A DNA stretch of 11,097 nt from Desulfatibacillum aliphaticivorans DSM 15576 (GTDB lineage: Bacteria; Desulfobacterota; Desulfobacteria; Desulfobacterales; Desulfatibacillaceae). A program made the translations under genes and the position numbers. The stretch is taken from NCBI RefSeq assembly GCF_000429905.1, contig NZ_AUCT01000049.1, positions 1 through 11,097 of the forward strand. Reading direction: 5' to 3'. Positions 1 to 7,821 of the stretch are shown here, piece by piece. Every line of letters starts with the position of its first letter. Position 1 is the first letter of the stretch. The notes beneath the pieces are model-generated. The model saw only the letters and a list, made by a program, of their open reading frames with translations, was not told where the DNA came from and searched no databases.

Positions 1-325
1 CATTCGCGCCCATGTGTTCATTTGTGTGCTTGCCCTGATGGTGGAGAGATACATGAGCTTGACTTTGGCGCCTTTGTCCATTTCAGCGTCACGCGCCTTA
101 GACAAGCTCCAGCAGATCAAGGCGGGACAGGCAAAACTCCATGGGATGGCGGTTCCCGTGCTGACCCGCGTGGAGGAGGAGCACAGGGCGATTTACACTC
201 AGTTGGAAATATCCTTTCCTAAAATCAAGAGCTTATAAGGTTTGTAGTACGAAAAACCCTATTGGTGTTTTTATAACACACTGAAAATGCTCCATATCCG
301 TTTTTGGCGGTGTTAAAGTTCGGGG
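1..325 (+). mobile_element. Right end of an IS1634-family insertion sequence (partial)
   Basis: The left part runs off the window. The segment holds the last 78 codons of a transposase and then about 87 bases of non-coding DNA. The right border is inferred at about 316-326. The frame of the downstream gene is blocked by TAA at 314-316 and then opens straight into a hydrophobic segment, so host coding sequence seems to resume just after the TGTTAAAGTTCGGG motif at 311-324. The left end and the target duplication are not visible, so the exact edge is uncertain by several bases. Confidence 0.6.
2..238 (+). CDS. IS1634-family transposase, C-terminal fragment
   Basis: This is the last 78 residues of a DDE transposase, open at the left edge and ending in TAA at 236-238. 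The phrase IRAHVFICVLALMVERYM (residues 1-18 of the fragment) matches the C-terminal helix of IS1634/IS4-like transposases, where an 'R-x-H-hydrophobic-C-hydrophobic-L-A-L' helix follows the catalytic Glu. After it come a helical stretch (RALDKLQQIKAG) and a short tail. The catalytic residues lie outside the window, so activity cannot be judged. The gene belongs to the element whose right end abuts the AAA+ gene at about position 326. The family call rests on motif memory; another IS4-superfamily branch is possible. Confidence 0.65.
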   Translation: MRAHVFICVLALMVERYMSLTLAPLSISASRALDKLQQIKAGQAKLHGMAVPVLTRVEEEHRAIYTQLEISFPKIKSL

Positions 326-346
326 GCAACAACCATTGTTATTCTT

Positions 347-2488
347 TTGGTTGTGTTAGGCTACTATGTTTATTGGCGAAATCGTGAAGCAGCTCTATTA
401 AAAGACTCAGGCGGAGTCGCAAATTTGGCTGCGACAAAACAGACTTTAGAGGCGGATGTTGCGGAGCTTAGGCAATGGTTGCGGGATCATAAAGAAGAGC
501 TGCTTCGAATTCAAGCAGAACGAGAAGATCAGGAGCGTTTACGAGCTTTACTTGCTGACCTGGAACAGCAATGCGCGACTAAAGACTATGAGAACCAGGG
601 GCTTCGAAACGAAGTTGGGGAGCTTGAGAATCAACGTCACAACCTTTCTCGTGTCTTAGAAAATCTTTCCAAAGAAATTGGAGATTTGGAAGCAAAGCGG
701 GCTGAGGCGCAAGTGATTGAGACTCGCCTTGCTGAATTACAAACTAAGAAGGAAGAGGCAAAGGAAATTTTTCAAAGAGCAGCTGAAGTTAGGGGGGAGG
801 TTGCCGCTTTATCTTCAGAAAAAGATAAGATTAGAGAATCATTGGGTAAACTCAAAGAAAAGGCTCCCGTCATCAAGCAGGCAATAGAAAAACTTCAAAA
901 TGAAAAGGATGAAGCAAGCAAAGCCCTTATTCAGCTTGAAAGTCAGATGGAAGCAATTCAAAAAGACCACACTGCTAAAAAAATTGAGATTATGGAATTG
1001 GCTTCGAGAAAGGCAGTTTTAGAAAATGAGGTTGAAAACCTCAGATCAGAGGTTCAAGAAACAGGAAAGATGAAACAGCAGCTTAAACTAATGCTAAGAG
1101 AGTATGAGCGTGCCACTACTGAATTGAAAACCCTACGTAAAGACAGACAAAATTTGGAATTCTATATTTCAGAATTGAACGCAAAAAAAGCTGTACTTGA
1201 AAAAGAGGTCAAGGCGTTGGAGGGTTCGATTACAGGCGGCGTTACGGCTGATGAGGATTCTTTGTCAGCTTATGCGGACCTGCTTGAAAAGGCGCCAGCC
1301 TGTTTGGAGAAAGAGGCATTCTCAGGCCCCAAGGGCGGTGAAGATGAAAGAAAGGCGCTGGATGAACTGAAAAGGCATCTAAAGGAAGACGGCCTAATCT
1401 TTTCTCCACGGGTGATTGATGCATTTCACACATCACTCAAATGCCATGACATCAATCCAATAACCGTGCTTTGCGGTGTTTCCGGAACTGGTAAAACCTT
1501 GTTACCCATTCGTTATGCCAAGGTAATGGGGATGCATCAGATGACAATGGCTGTACAACCGCGTTGGGATTCCCCACAGGATATGCTCGGCTTTTACAAT
1601 TATCTTGAGAAAGAATATAAAGCCACAGAGTTGTCTAGAGCCCTTATAAGAATGGACCCATATAACTTTCAAGAAGAACAGTATGCTATGCTAAATAGCA
1701 AATGGGCTAAGGACAGGCTGCTCCTTGTCCTCCTCGATGAAATGAATCTCGCAAGGACTGAATATTATTTTAGTGATTTCCTTTCCAAGCTGGAAATCAG
1801 GCGAGAGGTTAAAAAACCATCCATAGCTCATGAAAGAAGCCAGGCTGAGTTGGAACTTGATGCCGGACCAGGAAAAAATACGTTTCGGATATGGCCAGGG
1901 AATAATATCCTTTTCGTTGGCACGATGAACGAGGATGAAACCACTCAGACACTGTCCGATAAGGTGCTTGACCGGGCAAATGTTATTAGATTTGGAAAGC
2001 CTGATGAGATGGGCCAAACAGGTCCGGTCAATGATAATAGTCAGCGTGTTAATGAAAAGTATCTCCCATTCAGACAATGGCAAGGTTGGATAAAAGGAGT
2101 TGATAAGAATGCTGAATGGCATGGCCAAGTTTCCGATTGGACAAGTAAGCTAAACTCCGCATTGGATATGGTGGGTAGACCATTTGGCCATAGAGTTAAT
2201 CAGGCTATAGAACAGTTTGTGGCAAACTATCCTAGGGTAGATGAAGAAGGCCGACACAAACTTGCTTTTGCCGATCAGGTGGAATTGAAAATTATTCCCA
2301 AATTGAGAGGAATAGACCTGGGGGATGATAAAACAAATCAATGCCTCGGGGAAGTTGAGGCTGTACTGGCCGATTTAAACGATAATGAACTCGGAGGCGC
2401 CTTTGATTCCGCCCGCCAGGAAAGCGAAAGCCTGGGGATGTTTCAGTGGCGGGGTGTGACTCGAAAGTGTATAGAGGATGCCGTCTAA
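347..2488 (+). CDS. Membrane-anchored coiled-coil McrB-like AAA+ NTPase (5' end lost to IS)
   Basis: This is a predicted NTP-driven motor of the McrB branch of AAA+ proteins. Numbering runs from the TTG at 347. Residues about 25-295 form a heptad-rich, Glu/Lys-rich coiled coil. The AAA+ core follows: Walker A GVSGTGKT (377-384), Walker B LLLVLLDEMN with D464-E465, and the McrB-type sensor GTMNEDETT (525-533) leading to KVLDRAN (539-545), whose R543 is the likely arginine finger. The frame stays open upstream to 317 and adds SSGATTIVIL, which with the next residues makes a transmembrane helix (TTIVILLVVLGYYVYW) followed by basic residues. No good ribosome binding site precedes ATT 335 or TTG 347, so the true start was probably removed by the IS1634 element. 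The stop touches the next ATG (TAAATG), which suggests translational coupling. The long coiled coil plus McrB core is typical of CoCoNuT-type CnuB proteins. Family is secure; the subclass is inference. Confidence 0.82.
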   Translation: MVVLGYYVYWRNREAALLKDSGGVANLAATKQTLEADVAELRQWLRDHKEELLRIQAEREDQERLRALLADLEQQCATKDYENQGLRNEVGELENQRHNLSRVLENLSKEIGDLEAKRAEAQVIETRLAELQTKKEEAKEIFQRAAEVRGEVAALSSEKDKIRESLGKLKEKAPVIKQAIEKLQNEKDEASKALIQLESQMEAIQKDHTAKKIEIMELASRKAVLENEVENLRSEVQETGKMKQQLKLMLREYERATTELKTLRKDRQNLEFYISELNAKKAVLEKEVKALEGSITGGVTADEDSLSAYADLLEKAPACLEKEAFSGPKGGEDERKALDELKRHLKEDGLIFSPRVIDAFHTSLKCHDINPITVLCGVSGTGKTLLPIRYAKVMGMHQMTMAVQPRWDSPQDMLGFYNYLEKEYKATELSRALIRMDPYNFQEEQYAMLNSKWAKDRLLLVLLDEMNLARTEYYFSDFLSKLEIRREVKKPSIAHERSQAELELDAGPGKNTFRIWPGNNILFVGTMNEDETTQTLSDKVLDRANVIRFGKPDEMGQTGPVNDNSQRVNEKYLPFRQWQGWIKGVDKNAEWHGQVSDWTSKLNSALDMVGRPFGHRVNQAIEQFVANYPRVDEEGRHKLAFADQVELKIIPKLRGIDLGDDKTNQCLGEVEAVLADLNDNELGGAFDSARQESESLGMFQWRGVTRKCIEDAV

Positions 2489-4213
2489 ATGTCCGAAACG
2501 GTTGAAGCGCAAATACATCTTTGGCCATGGTCTTTCGGGATGCAGGATAATCAAGAAACCACGGCCCTGAGAACAGATGCGGCTATCTTCCCTTTTTATG
2601 GAAGTCCGGTGGTGTCTCTGTCCAGTCGCGCCTCTTTGTTCCTATCAAGCCGCCATGAGCGTTTCATCCCATTAGGACCTGCATTTCAGACGCTATCGGG
2701 TATGTGTCGCCTGTATGAGGTCCCACATGGAGTAATAAGCAATTCTTGTAAAAATCTTTCTAAACAAGGTGGCGATGTCATCATTTATACTGAGGGCGAT
2801 AGGAAAAAAATTCGCCTTAAACCGGAAGGGGCGCAACCTCGTCTGGAATCGATGGATGATGGCGAGTTCAAAGAATCCAAACTATCCAGGACTGTACTGG
2901 CTTGGTCCCAGTTTTTTGATGACTTGATTGAGGAAACAAAAGGGACACAGCGCGAAAACAAGCTACCTTGGGCAAGAATTGAGGATATAATCGGGGATAT
3001 CAAAAAAGATGCCGAAGAACCGCGAAAAGCTCTCATTGTGGATATTGCGGAGCGCATGCATAGCCGCTTACCAGTTTTCGTTCACGCCGCCCGCAAAATC
3101 TTATTACGGGAGCGGCGCATGCAACCCGCCGGAAGAGTAACAGAAATAGACAACTCGTGTCTCAAATGGATAGTTCGGCAACCGGGAGAAACGGTGCCTC
3201 AAAAGGTGGCGGCAAATCATCAGCGAATGCTGTCCGTAGCGCGGAACGAATCATTTGACACCCTTGAAAACAGAGTGCTTAAAGATTTCCTTTTTCGGTG
3301 CGCCAAAGAGAGTCACCGCTATCTTAACATTGAGGTGGACCCGGCTAAGCATTCACAATCTACAAGAGCAAAAAGGGTAAATAGCTTTAAAAATTTAAGT
3401 TCAAAATTGCACCAGGTTGAGCATTTAAAAAGTGTTTCGGAGCCAGAAGTGGGTCTGCGCCCCAATTACGTGCTTCAAAACGACTACCGCTACAAGCAGA
3501 TCTGGAAACAGTACTTACGCCTATTAAGACGTGAGGATGAAGAAGACCGCCTTTGGGATTGGCAATCCCGGACCTGGAGTGATTTGGTCAGATTTTTTGT
3601 AAACTTTGCGTTATACGACTTATCCAGAAAGATTAATGACAAGAAAGGCGAAATCGTCGTCGAGCTGGAGTCAACCTCAGTAATTCATTTATTGAAAGAA
3701 CAACACCTGGGCTGCCGTGTTAAAGAGGGCGCCGAGCCCGGTCCATTCATTGTAGGGCGCCACGGGGATGCAAAAGATAAGGCATTTGCGTTAGAGGTTG
3801 TTCATTCAGCGCAAGCTGGAGAGCATATGGTCACTAATTTGCTGGGAAGACTTGGAGCGCATCTTTATCTTGTCTTGCATCCGCTGCGAGGAGGCAGTCC
3901 TGCTGTTGTAGCTGTCTGGGCAGTGCATACGGCTGGTAGCAGCAGCCACCCTGGCTGGGAGGCAATTGGACGCTCGGCAGGCAAGGCTCTTAAAATGCAT
4001 TCACATATTAGAAACGAACTCCGAGATCTAAATTCCCCAACCCTGCACGGTTTTGTGGTGGCGAGCGACATAGACTTTCCAGATGCTGAATTGCATCCTG
4101 GTATGGGGGACGGTGTTCATGTAGTTCAAGCAGCTGCTGATCAACGCTGTTGGGCAGATGCTTTAGCCGGCATCAGCGCCATAATTGAAGATATTTTGGG
4201 GGCCATTATATGA
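2489..4213 (+). CDS. McrC/DUF2357-like partner protein with degraded PD-(D/E)XK motif
   Basis: This 574-residue protein starts on the base after the AAA+ gene's stop. McrC homologues bind the McrB ring, stimulate its NTPase and usually cut nucleic acid with a C-terminal PD-(D/E)XK domain. The helical segment NESFDTLENRVLKDFL (253-268) resembles the conserved 'N-R-x-L-K' helix of McrC and DUF2357 proteins. The N-terminal 100 residues are beta-rich and the middle is helical. The C-terminal part has the strand-turn-strand layout of the nuclease: GPFIVG (418-423), D427 or D430, then FALEVVH (433-439). The usual E-x-K reads E436-V-V438, so the catalytic lysine is missing and cleavage may be lost or use another residue. 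The gene lies between the AAA+ and Hsp70-like genes and overlaps the latter by ATGA. Position and size support a McrC role; the sequence match is moderate. Confidence 0.65.
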   Translation: MSETVEAQIHLWPWSFGMQDNQETTALRTDAAIFPFYGSPVVSLSSRASLFLSSRHERFIPLGPAFQTLSGMCRLYEVPHGVISNSCKNLSKQGGDVIIYTEGDRKKIRLKPEGAQPRLESMDDGEFKESKLSRTVLAWSQFFDDLIEETKGTQRENKLPWARIEDIIGDIKKDAEEPRKALIVDIAERMHSRLPVFVHAARKILLRERRMQPAGRVTEIDNSCLKWIVRQPGETVPQKVAANHQRMLSVARNESFDTLENRVLKDFLFRCAKESHRYLNIEVDPAKHSQSTRAKRVNSFKNLSSKLHQVEHLKSVSEPEVGLRPNYVLQNDYRYKQIWKQYLRLLRREDEEDRLWDWQSRTWSDLVRFFVNFALYDLSRKINDKKGEIVVELESTSVIHLLKEQHLGCRVKEGAEPGPFIVGRHGDAKDKAFALEVVHSAQAGEHMVTNLLGRLGAHLYLVLHPLRGGSPAVVAVWAVHTAGSSSHPGWEAIGRSAGKALKMHSHIRNELRDLNSPTLHGFVVASDIDFPDAELHPGMGDGVHVVQAAADQRCWADALAGISAIIEDILGAII

Positions 4214-7110
4214 AAAACTCAGTGGGTATTTCTGCTTTTGGCCTTAGTGACGCCTTATATCAAAGCGATAGTGGAATTCGGAAAACCGGCTTTTACATGG
4301 CCGATGCGGTATTACCTACTCGACCTTATGGCCAAATTCGTACAGGAGATGAGGCTGAAGAAGAACGCATCCATACAGGTCTCTATTGGCCCTTAGAAGC
4401 TAGGGTGGCGGTGAATAGTTCGCTTAGAAGGGCTCCTATCTCTTGCGCGTGGAGGGCATTGGTCGAGGCTGGGGATCGCCCAATCAGATGGGATGTGGGC
4501 AAAGGAATATCTTTTTCTTTGCCACGGATTCTGGCAACTCACATCAATAATTTTCTGAATTCTTCTTTGGCTTCACTTAATGGGAATGAGATTCAACCTG
4601 TCGTGGCAATCCCTGATAACCTTGATGAGTTTGGCCAAGATGCCCTCCTAAAGGAACTATCACGGAATTTTAACTATAGAAAAAAAGGCTGTCAGGATCC
4701 CATTCTTATTTGGCGACCTGTTGCAGCGGCGTTAGCATGGTTAGATGTGGTGGAAGATAGTGTTTTTGATGATATGTTTGGAGCAGATTGTCAAAATGAT
4801 CATATCCACGTAATGTACTTAGGTCCCGATGCTTTTGAGTTCGCAACATTTCGCCTTAAGGCAGAGAAGCATGATGACCAAGGGTACATTTTACCTCGAC
4901 GAGATCGCCCTATTTTACTGCCCCATTTGACCGGGATGGATTGGACGGGAAATATTGTTGAATCCATTGTTGCCGACCACGACTACGGAGCTTTTTGGCA
5001 GGCGTTCACTGGCTTCCCCGAGATATGGGAGGCCATAAAAGGAAGTGAGTGGGATCAAAGCCAGTTGCCGAAACCTTGGAGTAAAGAAACGCGCTGGGAT
5101 TTATGGAATCCAAGCCTTGAGATCCATGAACAGGTTTTAGGCGCTGACGCTGTTCCATGCAGAATGTTGAGAGACGTAGTCAGGAAGTCGTGCGCCTTAT
5201 CAAGCGTTGGAGTAGATAATCACCAGACAGTGGAAGAATTTCTGGGAAATGAAGTCCAACGCGTGGGGGGTCTCTTTCCGGATGGAAAGTTGAGGGGAAT
5301 GATTGTATGCGGCCCTCTTGCCCCCCGGCAGGCGCCAACCTGGCTTACGTCTCAATATAAAAAATTGACAGCCCGCGGATTGGATACTGAAGGGGATCTG
5401 TCGGAGCCTGAAGCTGGCCGTTTGTGGTTATGCCCTGGCAATGTCGACCCTGTGGCTGAAGGGGCGGCCATATACGGAAAAAGGACTCTGGAAGGCATTC
5501 CATCATACCTTGACACCATGCCCCAGGTGTCAGTGTTGGCCAGCCAGGGAGGGCAATACGTTTGGGTTCCACTGCTTAATTCGCAAGAAGTTCCCGGCGG
5601 AACTGAGTTCGTCGACACTATTAAAAGCAAATTTCAGCTTAAAAAGGGAAAAAAGAATCTTGAAATATATTTGAATAAAGGCTCCCTGGAAGCTAACCTA
5701 TCAGAGGATGATGAATCGTTTGATTCTCATGCTAAAAATTTTGAAAGAATAAACAGGTTTGAAGCTCGTTTAATCAGGCAATTTGTCAAACAACTTGGCA
5801 GCGTTAATAAAGTAGAACAAAGATTACATTTTCAACGAAATCCCCATATTGGAAAATATGCTTTGGCATTTGCCCATCTTTACTTTCAGGAGGGGGGAGA
5901 AGCAGATGCAATTGGCGAAGCCTCATCTGAAGAAATGCAAACCACTCCGTATCGCAAGGCCTCTGTTGATTTTCCATCCCCAACGCCCAAAGATGTTCCA
6001 TTGGATGTAAGAGTGCGCATGAAGCCTGCAAGCGGACAAGCAAAAGTGGAGTTCCTTCCTCACGACAATTCGTTTATACAGGGGGAATCAGTAAGACTGA
6101 ATTATTCGACCATGCGCAGGACTGCGTCCATCCCGACTCTTAACAGAGGCTGGCCTCGGTTGCAGGAAATAGTTATCGTTCCAAACGCAGATTGCCTCCT
6201 TGCGGTGAGTAACTTGGTTGAAAGATTTGAGAATATCTCCATCAATGACAATCAATACGTAAACACAATTGATGCGATTAGAGATAGCGTGCTGAAAAGA
6301 ACGGATCAGTACGATTATTGCGGCTTTTCCCCGTGGCTGCGTTCGGTTGATCACACCGGGAGTGCCAGCACTCCTGAAGGCAACGAATTATTAAGAAGGG
6401 TTGCAGCCAAGTTCGGTTCGGACTTCTATAAAATATACATGGATCGTAACAGCCAGCTTTTGAACAAGGTTTTTACACGAGCCGGTTGGTTATTCACCTC
6501 TGCCCCCGCAAATATTGCTGCCCATGTGAAACAAATTCTTGTTGACAGGGCTCGTGTTAAGCCTCAACAATTGAACTGGGCGCTGGAATCGGGTAGCAGA
6601 ATTTTCCAAAAAAAAGATGACATTTGGGTCCTTTTCCATGCCATCAAATGGAGGATGGAGCACACTCGTCAAAATGCGCAGCCTTTTCCTAATCAAGCGG
6701 CAAAGGCAATCTGTTTCATATTGATGTATAGGCAAGGTGGGGAGCAAGGCCTCAACAGGACGCAAGCTCGAGCCTTTGCAACTCAAGCAATGAAAAGAAT
6801 TCAGAATGAGCAAACCAAAGGCAATTTCAAGAATTTGTACTTTCAACTTGTCCGTTTATTGTTGTATTTACTGAGATTTCGAAAAGTTGATCCTGATTGC
6901 TTTAGCCCTGATTTTCCTATTACCATAAGCCCCTTCGAGAAAGCCTTGGAAAGTATGGATCATGCGGTGAATTATTTTACTAACCTAGGACAGTTCAATA
7001 AGGTTAATCAGGTGAAGCAGCTTCAAGAAGGGTTTGAGAAATATCTTAAATACGAAGGAACAGAGAATGTTATTGATGTTCTTGATGATTTGGCAGGCGA
7101 AGCATACTAA
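4210..7110 (+). CDS. Divergent Hsp70-like (actin-fold) protein with long helical C-terminus
   Basis: This 966-residue protein starts in a 4-base ATGA overlap with the McrC-like gene. Hsp70 landmarks occur in the expected order: VGISAFG (5-11, phosphate-1 position), VVAIPDN (131-137, like the 'VPA' strand), ILIWRPVAAALAWLD (165-179, like 'EPTAAALAYG'), HVMYLGPDAFEF (200-211, phosphate-2 position), GMIVCGPLA (363-371, like 'VGG' of the adenosine motif), VAEGAAIYG (415-423, like 'AVALGAA') and DTMPQVSV (435-442, the 'DVTPLSLG' link to the substrate domain). A beta-rich stretch to about residue 540 may be a vestigial substrate-binding domain. The remaining 420 residues look mostly helical and are unassigned. 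The catalytic Asp of 'IDLGTT' and the 'DLGGGT' triplet are not conserved, so ATP hydrolysis is doubtful. Hsp70 homologues proposed to bind RNA are reported in some CoCoNuT systems, which fits this neighbourhood. Fold assignment is fairly good; function is inference. Confidence 0.7.
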   Translation: MKNSVGISAFGLSDALYQSDSGIRKTGFYMADAVLPTRPYGQIRTGDEAEEERIHTGLYWPLEARVAVNSSLRRAPISCAWRALVEAGDRPIRWDVGKGISFSLPRILATHINNFLNSSLASLNGNEIQPVVAIPDNLDEFGQDALLKELSRNFNYRKKGCQDPILIWRPVAAALAWLDVVEDSVFDDMFGADCQNDHIHVMYLGPDAFEFATFRLKAEKHDDQGYILPRRDRPILLPHLTGMDWTGNIVESIVADHDYGAFWQAFTGFPEIWEAIKGSEWDQSQLPKPWSKETRWDLWNPSLEIHEQVLGADAVPCRMLRDVVRKSCALSSVGVDNHQTVEEFLGNEVQRVGGLFPDGKLRGMIVCGPLAPRQAPTWLTSQYKKLTARGLDTEGDLSEPEAGRLWLCPGNVDPVAEGAAIYGKRTLEGIPSYLDTMPQVSVLASQGGQYVWVPLLNSQEVPGGTEFVDTIKSKFQLKKGKKNLEIYLNKGSLEANLSEDDESFDSHAKNFERINRFEARLIRQFVKQLGSVNKVEQRLHFQRNPHIGKYALAFAHLYFQEGGEADAIGEASSEEMQTTPYRKASVDFPSPTPKDVPLDVRVRMKPASGQAKVEFLPHDNSFIQGESVRLNYSTMRRTASIPTLNRGWPRLQEIVIVPNADCLLAVSNLVERFENISINDNQYVNTIDAIRDSVLKRTDQYDYCGFSPWLRSVDHTGSASTPEGNELLRRVAAKFGSDFYKIYMDRNSQLLNKVFTRAGWLFTSAPANIAAHVKQILVDRARVKPQQLNWALESGSRIFQKKDDIWVLFHAIKWRMEHTRQNAQPFPNQAAKAICFILMYRQGGEQGLNRTQARAFATQAMKRIQNEQTKGNFKNLYFQLVRLLLYLLRFRKVDPDCFSPDFPITISPFEKALESMDHAVNYFTNLGQFNKVNQVKQLQEGFEKYLKYEGTENVIDVLDDLAGEAY

Positions 7111-7258
7111 AGCCCAAGCCCTAAAACCGCGCAAATCACAGTATACAAATCTGAAAATTATGCTTCGTTCTTTGGAGGGATGGATTGATGTTGGTTATAT
7201 ATGTTGCTGTTTCATATAGACTTTTGAAATATAGACCATAAAATTATTTTTTTGGCCA
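7111..7258. other. AT-rich gap after the defence-like operon
   Basis: No convincing gene lies here. An AT-rich imperfect palindrome (CCATAAAA at 7236-7243 against TTTTTTTGG at 7247-7255) could act as a weak terminator for the operon, but its stem has no GC core. The short direct repeat ATATAGAC also occurs twice, near 7214 and 7229. The IS630 element begins at its right edge. Confidence 0.4.
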
Positions 7259-7260
7259 TA

Positions 7261-7287
7261 TAATACCATTTCCTATTGTAAATGCAA
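7261..7287 (+). repeat. IS630 left terminal inverted repeat
   Basis: It begins TAATACCATTTCCTATT and ends TGCAA. It pairs with 8336-8362 with five mismatches (positions 2, 18, 19, 20 and 22 of the repeat) and is preceded by the target TA. Confidence 0.9.
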
Positions 7288-7311
7288 TTAATTTATGGTA
7301 TCCTTCAGAAA

Positions 7312-7319
7312 AAGGAGGT
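7312..7319 (+). promoter_or_regulatory. Ribosome binding site of the IS630 transposase
   Basis: AAGGAGGT lies 7 bases before ATG 7327. It is a near-perfect Shine-Dalgarno sequence and decides the start over the in-frame ATG at 7282, which lies inside the left terminal repeat. Confidence 0.85.
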
Positions 7320-7326
7320 ACCATCT

Positions 7327-7821
7327 ATGGCGCGACCAAAATCAGTAATTACGGCAGACCTTGCCCGTAGGGCGAACGAAGATCTGGAACTCCTTGATCA
7401 GCATAAGGTGATACAGAAACTTCGAGCTATTGCCGCCTCCGCCACCTATCCGATAGGAAATGTGGCGGAGGTGATGGGCGTAGCCAAGGAAACCATTTGG
7501 CGATGGGCCAAATCCTACGAAAAGGATGGGATGGAAGGTCTTTATCCAAAACCTCGCCGAGCGAAGTCTTCCAAACTTTCACCGAAGCAGAAGCAGGAAG
7601 TGCTGCAATGGATTGATAACTGCGAAACCCCGGAAGGGAAGCCGGTCCACTGGACCCTGGAGCGACTCAGGCAGTCTATCAAAGACCATTATGGCATCAC
7701 GCTTGGCATCAATACTATTTGGGTTTGGCTTCGCAAAGAAGGTTGCAAACTAAAAACCCCTCGGCCCAGGCATTATAAGGGGGATGCTGCCGCCCAAGCA
7801 GACTTTAAAAAAAATTCCTGA
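7327..7821 (+). CDS. IS630 transposase, N-terminal part (DNA-binding, orfA)
   Basis: This 164-residue frame supplies the DNA-binding half of the transposase. It has two helix-turn-helix units. The first is around LRAIAASATYPIGNVAEVMG, continuing through KETIWRWAKSYEKDGMEGL, the usual IS630 homeodomain-like motif. The second is the winged-helix region around WTLERLRQSIKDHYGITLG, continuing to WLRKEGCKLKTPRPRH. These bind the terminal repeats. The start is fixed by the AAGGAGGT at 7312-7319. The frame stops (TGA 7819-7821) just after an A8 run at 7807-7814, in the linker where family members continue into the catalytic domain. Losing one A there fuses it to orfB as a protein of about 338 residues, the normal family length. 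Confidence 0.9.
   Translation: MARPKSVITADLARRANEDLELLDQHKVIQKLRAIAASATYPIGNVAEVMGVAKETIWRWAKSYEKDGMEGLYPKPRRAKSSKLSPKQKQEVLQWIDNCETPEGKPVHWTLERLRQSIKDHYGITLGINTIWVWLRKEGCKLKTPRPRHYKGDAAAQADFKKNS

Noticed and set aside
252..272. AAAAAC/GTTTTT hairpin as a terminator of the IS1634 transposase
   Set aside because: The stem is only 6 bp and AT-rich, with a mismatch just inside; too weak to annotate.
1691..2128. 145-codon minus-strand frame inside the AAA+ gene
   Set aside because: The plus strand here encodes the conserved Walker B and sensor motifs, so this is an antisense shadow.
7188..7241. Short 17-codon frame after GGAGGG
   Set aside because: It has a fair ribosome binding site but is very short, low in complexity and ends before the IS630 element; no support for a real peptide.
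7276..7304. Sigma-70-like promoter TTGTAA, 17 bases, TATCCT in the IS630 left end
   Set aside because: Only 4 of 6 matches in each box, and the transcript would start almost on the Shine-Dalgarno sequence; not convincing.
7282..7326. Upstream ATG start for the IS630 transposase
   Set aside because: It lies in the terminal repeat without a ribosome binding site; ATG 7327 has a near-perfect one.
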